From: Symbiodinium natans
Taxonomy: Eukaryota; Sar; Dinophyceae; Suessiales; Symbiodiniaceae
Direction of reading: 5' to 3'
Length of the DNA stretch: 64,000 nucleotides
NCBI GenBank assembly: GCA_905221605.1
Contig: CAJNDS010002379.1
Location: 100,001-164,000 of the forward strand
The translations under genes and the position numbers were made by a program. This document shows positions 38,401-47,619 of this stretch, in pieces. The notes below the pieces were generated by a model that had not been told where the DNA came from, searched no databases, and was given only the letters and a program-made list of their open reading frames with translations. The first letter of the stretch is position 1; each line of letters begins with the position of its first letter.

Positions 38401-41400
38401 ATGTAACTACCCTTTCATTCAAAGTGTTAAAGGGCTTAAGGGCTCCCGCGGGGGTTCTGTAGGGTTCAGGGTGAAGAGGGCTATGGTTTCTGGGTTGGGA
38501 AGTTGTGGAGGGTGTAGGTAGATTGGGCCTTAGGCTTGTTTTGTGGGTAAGGATCTTGTCCCCCTAAACCCTAAACCCCAAACCCCAAAACCCAAACCCC
38601 TAACCCTAAACCCTAAACCCTAAACCCCCAAGTAGACCCTAAGAAACCAGTGCCTCGAACGCCTGAACGTCGATGTTGCAGATATGTGACGAGATGTCCT
38701 AAGCTGGGCCCTAGGTGGGTTTAGGGCTTAGGGTTAGGACTTTAGGGGTTTAGGGCTTTAGAGTTTTAGGGGCAAAGTGAACACCCCCAAAAACGTCCAG
38801 GGTTTTCGCGTTTCCGGTTTAGTAGCCGGGAAGGGGGCGGCGTAACAATGAACCCTACGGCGAAAGGCGTAGGGCTCAAGCCTCCACCCTTTCTCCTAGA
38901 GTGCTTTGGGGGGGGGGGGGGGGTCATGATGTTTCGGGTTCGGCACTTAGGGTCGAGTGTTTAGAGTCGAGGGCTGGGGCTTAGGGTGTGGGATTTTGCA
39001 TCCAGGGCTTAGGTTCGGTGACCTTTCGGCGTAAGGGCTTTTAGACTTTTAGAACTTGAGTTGTCTTGCTTGATTTTTTTGTTTTTGGGCGGGGGGGGGG
39101 GGGGGGGGGGGGGGGGGAGGGGTAAACCCTAAACCCTAAACCCTAAACCCTAAAAACTAAAACCTAAACCCTAAACCCTAAACCCCTAGGGTGTTTGAAT
39201 ATTCCAGGCCTTGGTATAAGCGCAGAACCCATCCCTCCGAGTCGCATACTCCAGCAGGCGTTCGTCCTTGTGCATGTAGCAGCCTCGGCCGGGCCCAAGC
39301 AGCCTCTTGTGAAAGTTGCTCCTAAATAGCCCTAAACCCTAAACCCTAAACCCTAAACCCCTCACCCCTAAGCCCTACTGACTAGCAGCACCGCTTCATG
39401 CACTCCCGGCCGATGGTGACGATGGCCGACATCCTGGGGATGAGATGGGCTTCAAGGGTTTAGTGTTTAGGGTTTGGGGTTTAGGGTTTAGGGTTTCGGG
39501 TTTTGGGTTTGGGGTTTAGGGTTTAGGGTTTAGGGTTTGGGGTTTAGGGTTTAGGGTTTGGCGTATGGGGTTTAGGGTTTAATTAGGGTTTAGGGCTTAG
39601 GCTTTACCACCTCACTTCGATATTGTTAAGGGTTTAGGGTTTCATTGGTGTTTAGGCCTTAGGCCTTACCACCGAGCTTCGAAGTGGCTTAGGGTTTAGA
39701 GCGTCGGGCTTACGAAGCGCAAGCTCCCCCTTGCAGTCAGAGGCTCGTGTGCGCTCGCGCAACTTCGATGCACAGCGACGTGTCGATCCCGCAGGATTTG
39801 AAGTGGCGCAGCGCGTTGTGGCCGTCGTCGTCGTCCCCGAGCCTCCGGTGGGCGAGGATGGCCCTCAAACCGTAAACCCGAAACCCTAAACCCTCAGCCC
39901 TAAGCCCTAAACCCTAAACCCTAAACCCTAAACCCTAAACCCTAAACCCTAAACCCTAAACCCTCAGCGGGAGGCGATGGGCATCCCACTCCCACTCCCA
40001 GAGCCCCAGGATGATCCGGCGAACATGAACAGAGCACTCATGAGATCTTGACTTCGTGGTTTAGGGTTTAGGGTTTAGGGTTTAGGGCTAGTATCCCCTG
40101 GAACCCCTACAATCATGCCCACAACCCAACTTACTAAGTCAAGGGGGCTTCCAAGCAAGGTCTTACCCCAGAAAGTCCAAACGGACCTTCATTCAGGGTG
40201 TAGGGTTTAGGGTTTAGGGTTCAGGGTTTAGGGTTTAGGGTGGTTTAGGGTTTAGGGTTTAGGGTTTAGGGTTTAGGGTTTAGGGTTTAGGGTTTAGGGT
40301 TTAGGGTTTAGGGTTTAGGGTTTAGGGTTTAGGGTTTAGGGTTTAGGGTTTAGGGTTTAGGGTTTAGGGTTTTGCAGATGCCCTTCTGCATCATGCGCAA
40401 GATTCCGTAACTGAGCAGCCAGGCATCCTAAGCAAGCCCTTCTGCCTAATAAGCCCCAAACCTCTCAGAGTTGCTAGTAGGGGATACTAAGCAGACTTAT
40501 TAAGTCAAAAGAGCTTCCAAGCAGATCCCCACCTTTAGAGTAGACCCTGAAAAAAAAGTATATAGTTTTTAGGTATAAGTATCTATAGTAGGAACCCAGA
40601 ACCCAAAAAAGTATTAAAGTATAGTACTCCAAAACCCAGTATCCCTTTTATATACCCTATACAACCCAGGGGGCCCGGACCCCATGATGAAGGCAAGGGA
40701 CCCTATTTAAGACCCTTGACCTGAACCCTAAACCCTAAACTCTAAACCCTGATCCTAAACCCTAAGCCCTAAGCCCTAAGCCCTAAGCCCTAAGCCCTAA
40801 GCCCTAAACCCTAAACCCTAAACCCTAAACCCTAAACCCTAAACCCTAAACCTAGACCCTAAACCCTAAACCCTAAACCCTAAACCCTAAACCCTAAACC
40901 CTAAACCCTAAACCCCCCACCACTGAGATGATGCCCCGGCCTGGAGAGCCAGGCCACGTCCAGGCCCAGTTTCGCCATCCCTGTGGGTTTAGGGTTTAGG
41001 GTTCAGGGGTTTGGGGTTTCGGGTTTAGGGTTTAGCGTTTGGGATGGGGGGGGGGGGGGGGGAGGAAAGAGGTTCCTAGTTTGGAACTAAAACCGAAACC
41101 CCGAAACCCTAAAAACCCTAAAACCACAAAAAAAAACACTAAAACCCCTAAAACCCCTAAAACCCCTAAAACCCCTAAAGCCCCTAAAACCCCTAAAGCC
41201 CCCAAAACCCCTAAACCCTAAACCCTAAACCCTAAACCCTAAACCCTACAGAGGTATTCGGACCACTCTCCTTGGGCGGCGTTGGCGCCCTGCCCTCCAA
41301 CGAACTTCTGCTTGGACTCGACCCACACCTGGTGCTTTCCAACGCCTAGGGCCTAGGGTTTAGGGTTTAGGGGTTTAGGGCTTATATAGGGTTTAGGGTT

Positions 41401-43468
41401 TAGGGTTTAGGGCTTATATAGGGTTTAGGGCTTATATAGGGTTTGGGGTTTAGGGTTTAGGGGTTTAGGGCTTATATAGGGTTCAGGGTTTCCGACCATA
41501 CGGGTACCCTTCTTGGGGGTCCCTTGAAGGGGATTCTGTTCTATTCAGGGTATAAACGGGGGTCCCCCTATTTTGGGAAAGGCCCACACCTGAATAATAG
41601 GCTTCGGGCTTTATCGGGTTCAGGGTTCAGAGGGTTGATAAGGTTGGGTTGCTAGGGTTGCCAGGGTTGATAGGTGTTTTCTTTCAGGGTTTTGGGAGAC
41701 ACCTAAACCCTAAGGACCCCTGAGCACCACGAGACCTACCAGGCCCAAAGATCCCAAAAGCCCATAGACACCTGAATAGGGTTTAGGGTTTAGGGTTTAG
41801 GGTTCAGGGTTCAGGGTTCAGGGTTTAGGACTTAGGGTTTAGGGTTTGGGGTTTAGGGTTTAGGGTCCACTACGACCCCTACATTCCCAAGTCCACGAAG
41901 CCTAGGGGGTGTAGGGTTGTCGGGTTCTAGGGCTTGGGCACAGATTTATAAGCACGCAACACGGGACCCTCCATATCCGGCATATCTTCTCTACTTCAGA
42001 AGTATGTATATACTGCCAAAGCCCTAAACCCTAAACCCTAAACCCTACACCCTACACCCTAAACCCTAAACCCTAAACCCTAAACCCTAAACCCTCAACT
42101 GCAAACCTGCAAGAACTACGCAGACTCACATGTTTCAGTTGAGGATTTTGGGTTTCCAGAAGGAAAGTTGCGGAGGCAAGCGCTTGGGTCTGTGGATTGG
42201 GGTTGAGGGCTTCGTCTGAGAAGGGTGATAGATTGTTTCGATGCAACAACATGCGGAGAACGGGCTCCAGTTGTAGTTGTGTGGTTTTGCGATGTGGGGC
42301 TTTGGTCTTCGAACTCACCCTAAAGTTCCATGTACCTCATTATTGTACACTTGGGCCCCAAAGCCCCTTTGTAGGAGGTCCTTAAAGGCCCAAGTACTCC
42401 CTGTTTAGGTACATGGACCCTTAGGGTCATGAGGGGATTAGGCAAGAAGCCTTGCCGTCATCGGGGAGCTTCTCCACAGAAATGACCTCGCACAGAACGG
42501 AACACATGCCACGTTTCGGGTTTGGGGTTTAGGGTTTAGGGTTCATGGAGAAAAAACTCCAACGCATGGGCGGTTCTCTAAGTACATGGTAAGCGGCCGT
42601 TCTTGTAAGGGAATGCAGTAGCATAGGCACGCCTCCGCCCCTGCCACCCCCCGCCTGCCCCTCCAAAGGGGGACCTAAATTCACCTCCATACATCCAGAA
42701 ACTGCCGGTTTAGGGTTTTGGTTTAGGGTTTAGCGTAGAAGGAGTGCCGCCTGGGGGTCCTAGGGTTTTGACGCAGCCAGGGCGCGTGGTCAATGATGGT
42801 GTTGCCCATGGCCAGGACACGGAAACAGCGCTGTTGCCAGGCCTTCGGCAGGCTTCCGTGGGCTTTAAGGTTTAGGGTTTAGGTTTAGGGCTTTGGGTTT
42901 AGGGCCCCCAGAGTATGGGCAAGGGATTGCTATGGGATATTTGGGAGACCCCAAAACGAATCAGGTCCAAAAATCTGTCTGAAACCCGAGTAAACCCTGA
43001 CAACCTTAAGGTTTAGGGTTTAGGGTTTGGGGTGAAAACCTGCAACAAGCCCTAGAAACCCCATAAACCCTACAATGACCCTTTCCAAGCCACCCTAAAC
43101 CCCATTTCTAACTGGGTTGGCCTTTAAGCCCTCTGACAAATATTTATGTAGGAGTCCCTTATAAACCCAAGTAAGGAAAACAAAAAGAGGCCCAACAACC
43201 GACCTAGCTAAGCCCTAAACTCTTTCAACCACATCCCCCTACCTTTGGAGTAGACCCTGGAAAAAAAGTATATACTTTTTAGGTATAAGTAGCTATAATA
43301 GGAACCCAGAACCAAAAAAAGTATTAAAGTACAGTACCCTAAACCCTAAACCCTAAACCCTAAACCCTAAACCCTAAACCCTAAACCCTAAACCCTAAAC
43401 CCTAAAACCCAGTCCCTAAACGTGAAAGATCGGCCTGCGGCGAGCGTTGAAGGCGGCCCAGCATCTTC
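29432..43468 (-). CDS. PfkB/ribokinase-family sugar kinase gene, about 17 small exons
   Basis: Minus-strand gene from 43.47 kb to the TGA at 29432-29434. Exons of 30-96 bp join in phase into a protein of about 305-325 residues, the normal ribokinase length. Family landmarks appear in order: RVLAMGNTIIDH (first strand), KFVGGQGANAAQG and GLDVAWLSRLGDDDDG (PfkB signature 1 region and substrate pocket), FKSCGIDTS, VLYTDGHQTDLALPV, ARGVPVIADIE, SHVIAPLEVLQ, KTVIATAGLDGSYG (nucleotide side), AFDTLGAGDAYHAGLL (signature 2, with the catalytic aspartate in GAGD), RMALATSVAAALCETPG and the terminal PSLEALRRFG. It should phosphorylate a sugar or nucleoside with ATP in the cytosol; the substrate is not predictable. 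Every acceptor is AG|G; donors are a mix of GT, GC and GA. One join (39.4 to 38.7 kb) is ambiguous. The start codon is probably the ATG at 43464. Confidence 0.88.
29497..30830. repeat. PfkB intron: TTTAGGG and CCCTAAG arrays
   Basis: TTTAGGG at 29515-29690, a fold-back element at 29927-30083, CCCTAAG arrays at 30287-30475 and 30703-30795 (a homogenised variant with A replaced by G). Confidence 0.75.
30831..30896 (-). CDS. PfkB gene exon
   Basis: Acceptor GTGCCAG|GG; donor CCAG|GCCATG (GC type). It encodes LDLPRRMALATSVAAALCE and TP, the C-terminal helix after the GAGD loop. Confidence 0.78.
30897..33135. repeat. PfkB intron, part 1: 9-mer array, G-rich tract, 8-mer array
   Basis: TGTTTAGGG 9-mers at 30972-31092, TTTAGGG elsewhere, CCCTGAA at 32744-32838 and TTTAGGGG 8-mers at 32938-33055. 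Positions 32351-32581 are almost pure G with single C interruptions. Poly-glycine and poly-proline frames over it are not genes. Islands at 31275-31365 and 32060-32170 are open on the minus strand but could not be placed. Confidence 0.7.
33136..33236. repeat. Dispersed element, family B
   Basis: CTTTGGAGTAGACCCTGG ... AAGTATATACTTTTTAGG ... GGAACCCAGAACC ... GTACTCCAAAAC, with short inverted ends TTTGGAGTA/TACTCCAAA. Near-identical copies are at 40532-40636 and 43242-43340. Confidence 0.78.
33815..35345. repeat. Composite element with inverted CAGTTAGAATATT ends and two internal tandem arrays
   Basis: The left end carries four copies of [CAGTTA]GAATATTT (33829-33930). The right end carries five inverted copies (AATATTCTAACTG, 35150-35330). 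Between them is a minisatellite at about 33975-34820, ten units of 80-126 bp built on CAGATAGAATATTTC, GGGGGCAGGGGGG and CCTTCTCCAGGGCTCTTTC. It is followed by about 2.5 units of a 105-115 bp repeat with CACACCACGGTCCAGCATA (34828-35095). The repetitive open frames across it (33926-34990) are by-products. A related half copy lies at 33240-33340. Confidence 0.75.
35346..35490. repeat. Inverted repeat of AAACTAACCC units
   Basis: CTAAACTAACCCCAAACTAACCC-type units at 35348-35452 are answered by the reverse complement GGGTTAGTTTAGGC...GGGTTAGTTTGGGG at 35452-35488, forming a long hairpin beside the donor of the GAGD exon. Confidence 0.65.
35491..35566 (-). CDS. PfkB gene exon with the GAGD signature
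   Basis: Acceptor ATGCCAG|GCA; donor CTGG|GTGACC. It encodes AFDTLGAGDAYHAGLLAEW then SSDPAL. DTLGAGDAYHAGLL is PfkB signature 2, containing the catalytic base. Confidence 0.92.
36250..36319 (-). CDS. PfkB gene exon
   Basis: Acceptor GGCTCAG|G; donor AAG|GCCATG (GC type). It encodes IATAGLDGSYGTSFEDQNV then HHVK. The T-x-G-x2-G strand precedes the GAGD loop in this family. Confidence 0.85.
36770..36837 (-). CDS. PfkB gene exon
   Basis: Acceptor TTGAAG|GAA; donor CGT|GAACCT (GA type). It encodes ELSGEADPERAVRALSDVEG then KT and a split valine. Confidence 0.82.
37041..37100 (-). CDS. PfkB gene exon
   Basis: Acceptor CCAAG|GAT; donor CAG|GACTGG (GA type). Twenty codons, DCRALAKLASHVIAPLEVLQ. 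SHVIAPLE corresponds to the family's aD-x-V-x-P/N strand. Confidence 0.82.
37377..37406 (-). CDS. PfkB gene micro-exon
   Basis: A 30-bp exon, acceptor CCCCCAG|GTC, donor CAG|GTCTCT, encoding VIADIEVLDQ. Joined to the previous exon it gives RGVPVIADIE, a standard ribokinase strand. Confidence 0.8.
37610..37684 (-). CDS. PfkB gene exon
   Basis: Acceptor GACGAG|GTG; donor CCG|GTCGGG. It encodes VLYTDGHQTDLALPVVQKA then TARGVP, the strand with the invariant DG before the LALP helix. Confidence 0.85.
37685..38647. repeat. PfkB intron: CCCTAAA, TTTAGGG and GGGGCTTAA arrays
   Basis: CCCTAAA at 37702-37873, TTTAGGG at 38030-38090 flanked by GGGGCTTAA 9-mers at 37999-38035 and 38094-38138, and a fold-back family copy at 38180-38420. 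Confidence 0.7.
38648..38698 (-). CDS. PfkB gene exon
   Basis: Acceptor GCTTAG|GAC; donor CTG|GTTTCT. Seventeen codons, DISSHICNIDVQAFEAL, joining in phase 0 to VLYTDG. Confidence 0.75.
39201..39321 (-). CDS. PfkB gene exon with uncertain ends
   Basis: Open island reading NFHKRLLGPGRGCYMHKDER and on. One acceptor is TTTAG|G at 39321, supplied by the heptamer itself; CCGAG|GCTGC is an alternative. The donor is probably CACAAG|GACGAA. RGCYMHK fits the R-x-C-x2-H segment of PfkB proteins before the DG strand. Only part of the island may be exon. Confidence 0.5.
39392..39433 (-). CDS. PfkB gene exon
   Basis: Acceptor CCCCAG|GATG. It encodes MSAIVTIGRECMK and a split arginine (donor GCG|GTGCTG), or ends earlier at GAGT|GCATGA. 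SAIVTIG is the strand after the threonine that caps the GIDTS segment. Confidence 0.65.
39747..39842 (-). CDS. PfkB gene exon
   Basis: Acceptor CCGGAG|G; donor CACAC|GAGCCT (GA type). It encodes LGDDDDGHNALRHFKSCGID then TSLCIEVARAH. GDDDDGHN matches the family's G-x-D-x2-G turn. Confidence 0.85.
39843..40940. repeat. PfkB intron with two unplaced exon-like islands
   Basis: CCCTAAA at 39879-39964, TTTAGGG at 40193-40371 (about 24 copies), CCCTAAG at 40757-40810 and CCCTAAA at 40810-40915. Two GC-rich minus-strand islands, about 39965-40045 and 40375-40430 (DAWLLSYGILRMMQKGICK, after TTAG|GATG), do not fit the kinase frame between WLSR and LGDDDD, so they are either skipped or unrelated. Confidence 0.55.
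40532..40636. repeat. Dispersed element, family B
   Basis: Same sequence as 33136-33236 with about ten changes, both inverted ends present. Confidence 0.78.
40941..40980 (-). CDS. PfkB gene exon
   Basis: A 40-bp exon, acceptor CCACAG|GG, donor CCAG|GCCGGG (GC type), encoding MAKLGLDVAWLS plus split codons. Joined on both sides it gives ANAAQGMAKLGLDVAWLSRL. Confidence 0.85.
41271..41328 (-). CDS. PfkB gene exon with the GGQGANAA signature
   Basis: Acceptor ACCAG|GTG; donor CAAG|GAGAGT (GA type). It encodes VWVESKQKFVGGQGANAAQ, PfkB signature 1. The island stays open 30 bases past the donor. Confidence 0.9.
42451..42486 (-). CDS. PfkB gene micro-exon
   Basis: A 36-bp exon, acceptor GCGAG|GTC, donor AAG|GCTTCT (GC type), encoding VISVEKLPDDGK. 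Confidence 0.78.
42786..42842 (-). CDS. PfkB gene exon
   Basis: Acceptor CCGAAG|GCC; donor CAC|GCGCCC (GC type). It encodes AWQQRCFRVLAMGNTIIDH, the first beta-strand (V-L-x-M-G-N-x-I-I-D) of the kinase fold. Confidence 0.85.
43242..43340. repeat. Dispersed element, family B
   Basis: Third copy, truncated at its right end where a CCCTAAA array begins (ACAGTACCCTAAACC). Confidence 0.78.
43435..43468 (-). CDS. Possible first coding exon of the PfkB gene
   Basis: Acceptor GCCGAG|G; donor CAG|GCCGAT (GC type). It reads KMLGRLQRSPQ and joins in phase to AWQQR. The ATG at 43464-43462 could be the start; upstream exons cannot be excluded. Confidence 0.5.
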
Positions 43469-45180
43469 CTCGGCACGCCATCTGTGGGGTTCAGGGTTTA
43501 GGGTTTAGGGTTTAGGGTTTAGGGTTTAGGGTTTAGGGTTTAGGGTTGAGGGTTTAGGGTTTAGGGTTTAGGGTTTAGCGTTTAGGGTTTCGGGTTGAGG
43601 GTTTAGGGTGGAAAGGAATCCCAGCGAGCTCTTGGCCTGTGTGCTACAGCTTCTTTGAAACCCAGCGTTCCCCAACATTCCGATCTTCCCTTTGGTACCC
43701 TCAGCCCTGAACCCTCAACCTCTTGACCCCCTGCTCCCTTCGAGACCCTCCCACAGCAGCGGGGTTAGGGGGCGGAGGGCTTCAGGGTACCTCACACTCA
43801 AACCCATACCCATAGCCCATCTTACTAACCCAGACCCCCAGAAGGATCCAAAAGCAGCTGCCCTGAAGGGTTCCTAAAAATTGACCCAAGGGGTCTGGGA
43901 ACCCTACTGACGAAGTCACAAGCCACGGTTTCGGGTTTAGGGTTTAGGGTTTAGGGCTTAGGGTTCAGGGTTTAGGGTGAGCAGAACCCAAAACGCAAGT
44001 CCATCTGAGAATCGGCGTCGTGATCCCCAGGCGCGCGCCAGGCGCGAGGCAAGGGCGTGGCCACATCCGGGTGCTTTGGGGTTTGGGCGCTAGGGGCTTA
44101 GAGGGTTTAGGTCCAGGACCCTAGGCCCCTCCACCTCAGGGTATGCAGATCAAGCTGCGATGAGGGTCTAGGCACTAGAACCTAAACCCTAAACCCTAAA
44201 CCCTAAACCCTAAACCCTAAACCCTAAACCCTAAACCCTAACCCCTAAGCCTAAACCAAAAGCACTTGGGCGTTGTAGGCTCTGGGGGAGCAGAAGTCGT
44301 CAAGACCATGAGTTTGGGGTTTAGGGTTTAAGGTTTAGGGTCTAGGGTTTGGGGTTCAGGATTCGGGTTTAGGAGTTCGGGTTTCGGTTTTAAGGTTCAA
44401 GGCTTCATCCCAAGTAACCTGAGAAAAGGAACGGACATCCGTGACTTGTTGAACGGGGCCCAGAAGGACGCCGATTGGCTTCAAAGTGTAAATTGGTACC
44501 ACAGGGAAGCTTAGACCCAAAGGCTTTCAAAGGGTTTAGGGGTTTGGGGTTTAGTTTTTTAGGATTTAGGCCTGGGAGTTGACAAAAAGAATGAAATGGT
44601 CACGAACCCTTGCATTTTGGGATTGGCGTTTTTTGTCCCAGCCTGCAAGCAATCTGGCACAAACTAAGTCGGCGGGGTCTTGTGCACTGTGCCTCTTCAT
44701 GGCAGCCCAAAAGATAAGCCCGACGCTACACGCTAAACTCTGAATCCTAAACTTACCCTAAAAGCCTATACCCTAACCTTAAACCCTAAACCCTGAATCC
44801 TAAACTAACTCAAACCCTACACCGTAAACCCTGAATTTACATGATAGCCGCCAAGAAAGATGGCACAGCTCATTGAAACAGGCCCAGCTGAAACCCACAG
44901 GGCGTAGGCCTTCAGAAGCTTCAGCAGCGGGTTTAGGGTTTAGGGTTTAGGGTTTAGGGTTTAGGGTCTAGCGTCTAGGGTTTAGGGCTTGGGGCTGAGA
45001 CACGGGGTTCTAAAGTTGTATATGTACATCACAATCAGGCGATACCTACAGCTACCCTACTTTCAAAACACGACTTATATCCAGCCATGGCCCACAGCAC
45101 TCAAACCCTCGGAACTTGAACCCTAAACCTTAAACCCTAAACCCTAAACCCTAAACCCCCTAAAGGGGCCTCCAAGGCCC
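43469..45180. repeat. Upstream of the PfkB gene: heptamer arrays with unplaced islands
   Basis: TTTAGGG at 43494-43610, CCCTAAA at 44178-44240, short arrays elsewhere. Minus-strand open islands lie at 43990-44065, 44250-44310 and 44840-44909 (AYALWVSAGPVSM after TGAAG|GCC). A plus-strand open stretch lies at 44405-44515. I cannot assign any. Confidence 0.5.
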
Positions 45181-45243
45181 CTCAGCGGGCTGCGTCGAGG
45201 TTGCCGCGGATGGCCCGCTTTGCAGCCCCCGGGCCTTTCTTGC
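45181..45243 (-). CDS. Exon-like island, unknown protein
   Basis: Starts at an excellent acceptor, CTCCTTGCAG|GC, and reads KKGPGAAKRAIRGNLDAA before TGA or a GC donor. It is GC-rich like the PfkB and kelch exons and flanked by heptamer arrays. No family recognised. Confidence 0.45.
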
Positions 45244-46070
45244 CTGCAAGGAGGGTTTAGGGTTTAGGGTTTAGGGTTTAGGGTTTAGGGTTTAGGGCTT
45301 GCCTACGAAAAACGACTCCCGCAGACCCCCCTAAACCCCAAACCCGACGCACTTTGTGGCTGATAGTTGAGGGTTATTTTGTGTTGGGGGTTTCTTTAGG
45401 GTTGAACTTTAAGGCTTAGGGTTTAGGGTTCAGGGATAAGGTTGAACTGCGAAAGATTTCTGGGCCTTCTCATATTGTAGGACTGTTTAGGGTATAGGGT
45501 GCTTACATTCCTTGGCTGTTGGGGAAAGGAGGTAATAAATTCTTAAGGGTTCTTAAGGGAGGGGGGTTCACGGGGGTATGTAACGCAAGGTTCCGACACA
45601 TGCACTGCACAGGAGCCCTTCTTCAGAAGCTGTCTCGGGTGCCTGAGCTGCCACTACTGTTTGCTTACGCACCCCCCCCCCCCCCCCCCCCCACCCCAAC
45701 AAGTGTTTAGGGTTTAGGGTTTAGGGTGTAGGGTGTAGGGTTTAGGGAAGTATCTTCCCTTTCAGGGTAACAAGGGGATTGGTATGTTGTCTTTTGGGGT
45801 TCTTCAGCAAATGGTAGGCTACAGGGCTCGGCAAAGAAACCGCCTGCATCTGCCGTAGAGTTGTGCAAGTAGCTAATTCATGGATGAGATAAGATTATAA
45901 ATGTAAACTTCTATTCCTTATTGGGTTTAAGTATCCTTAAACATGTAAATGTCTATTCTTTATTGGGTTTACGTACCCTTAAACATGTAAAATGTTTCCC
46001 AACTATGACAAAGGTGAGGTAGGGCTGTAGGGTTGTGGGGTTCAGCGTGCCAGCCTAAACCCTGCAAATT

Positions 46071-46170
46071 GGGATGTTACCCCATCATGCAAACAGTCCA
46101 TAATAGGGATTATAGTACCCCCCCCCCCCCCCCCTCTATGAAGGACTGCTAGTACAAGGGGGAACATCCC
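46071..46170. repeat. Fold-back element, family A
   Basis: GGGATGTTACCCC ... AGTCCATAATAGGGATTATAG, a poly-C centre, then AAGGACTGCTAGTACAAGGG and GGAACATCCC. Confidence 0.75.
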
Positions 46171-46938
46171 AACCCTGAACCCTCAACCCTAAACCCGCTA
46201 AACCCCAAACCCATCCTCCTCCATGCAGCACCTCCTCGTCCTGCGAACGCAGGGAATCTTTAAGAGTCTTAGGGTAGCTACATGGTCCCTTAGTATGGGC
46301 CCTTAAAAGGGGACCCCTCATAAACCCTATACAAATTAAGGGCCCACACATCCGAACCCGTTAAAGGAGGTTAGGGACCATATCAAGGGCCCCTGAAACT
46401 ACTCTGAGACAGAAACAGGCGTGGGCACACCAGCAAATTTGCCCTTGCTTACTGGCTCAGGGCCTAGGGTTTAGGACTTAGACTACACGCTTGCTATTCT
46501 AAACGCTCTGAGCCCTACATTATCAAAACCTGAACCCTAAACTCTGAACCTTCAGACAAGGTAGGTTTTGAAGGGTGTGTAGGGTTCAGGGTTAAAGGGC
46601 TGTAGCGATTCCTAGCCGCTAGCCTCCTCTTACGTTTCAGGTAAATGGCATGCACAGTCCTGCACACCTTTGCGGGTTGAGACTTCCTACCACCAGAACC
46701 CCAACCGTGTCGACAGAGGGGTGCACCAACAGCCTATAGGACGCTAGACCTCATCAACCCTAAACCCTAAACCCGCCACTCCCTAAACAAGCCCCTCCAC
46801 CGTAATGGTGGTGAGCAACATGATTGTGTGGGCCGAATGCTTTATCGCAGATGCCCTAACCTTCGGTGGAACAAGCGGAGAATTCGGAGTTCAAAACCGC
46901 TTAGGGTTGACGGTTTTCTAGGTGTGTAGCATGACAAC

Positions 46939-47046
46939 AATTTGCTTAAGAACCTCCCCCGCCCAAACAAAAAAAGGATTGTAATCCCTCGATTGCCCTT
47001 ATAAGGAAGAAACAAAAACATTTTGGGGGGGTTCTTAAGCAATTAG
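46939..47046. repeat. Fold-back element, family D
   Basis: Ends AATTTGCTTAAGAACC and GGTTCTTAAGCAATTAG are inverted, flanking ATTGCCCTTATAAGGAAGAA. The second copy is at 48322-48424. Confidence 0.75.
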
Positions 47047-47067
47047 TTGTTTTCTGAGGGTGAAGTT

Positions 47068-47164
47068 GGTATGCTCCCCCTGATACTAACAGTCCTTAAT
47101 TGGGAGTCTAGTACCCCCTATTCTAATCCCAAATAAGGACCGTTCGGATAAGGGGGAACATCCC
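47068..47164. repeat. Fold-back element, family A
   Basis: ATGCTCCCCCTGATACTAAC AGTCCTTAATTGGGA, inverted at the other end as AAGGACCGTTCGGATAAGGG GGAACATCCC. Confidence 0.78.
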
Positions 47165-47268
47165 AAGGGTGTCGGATGAACCCTAAACCCTAAACCCTAA
47201 ACCCTAAACCCTATATATATATATACATACATATTTATTTGTTTTTTATGAAAAGGGGGTGGCGCCTC

Positions 47269-47325
47269 CTGAACGAAGACGACAGCATCGCCCTTGCTCA
47301 CAGGGACGTCGACTGAGCCCCCGTC
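47269..47325 (-). CDS. Exon-like island, unknown protein
   Basis: Acceptor GCTAAG|GAC; donor CAG|GAGGCG (GA type). Nineteen codons, DGGSVDVPVSKGDAVVFVQ, phase 0 at both ends. Composition and boundaries match the proven exons. Confidence 0.5.
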
Positions 47326-47579
47326 CTTAGCGCTTGGTGCTCGGGGGCTTCGGCCTTGTGGGTAACCCTATAAACCCTAAACAGTAAACCCTAGAACCCT
47401 GGAACCCTAAACCCCAAACCCTAAAACCCTAAAACCCTAAACCCTGAACCCTAAACCCTGAACCCTAAACCCTAAACCCTAGAACCCTAGAACCCTAAAC
47501 CCTAAACCCTAAACCCTAAACCCTAAACCCTAAACCCTAAACCCTAAACCCTAAACCCCAAACCCATCCTTGGAGCCAC

Positions 47580-47619
47580 CTCTGAAAGTTTGACCGCGGG
47601 TCAGGCGGAACCCAGTAAC
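47580..47619 (-). CDS. Exon-like island, unknown protein
   Basis: Acceptor GAGTAG|GT; possible donor AGAG|GTGGCT. It reads YWVPPDPRSNFQ; another frame is also open. Confidence 0.38.

Noticed and set aside
39965-40045. Island readable as LFMFAGSSWGSGSG (kelch-like) or as RRIILGLWEWEWDAH
   Set aside because: Two competing frames, located inside the PfkB intron between WLSR and LGDDDD, which join perfectly without it.
44405-44515. Plus-strand open stretch TDIRDLLNGAQKDADWLQSV
   Set aside because: Reads like protein but has no clear splice boundaries and would be the only plus-strand gene piece in a minus-strand region; kept only as a note.
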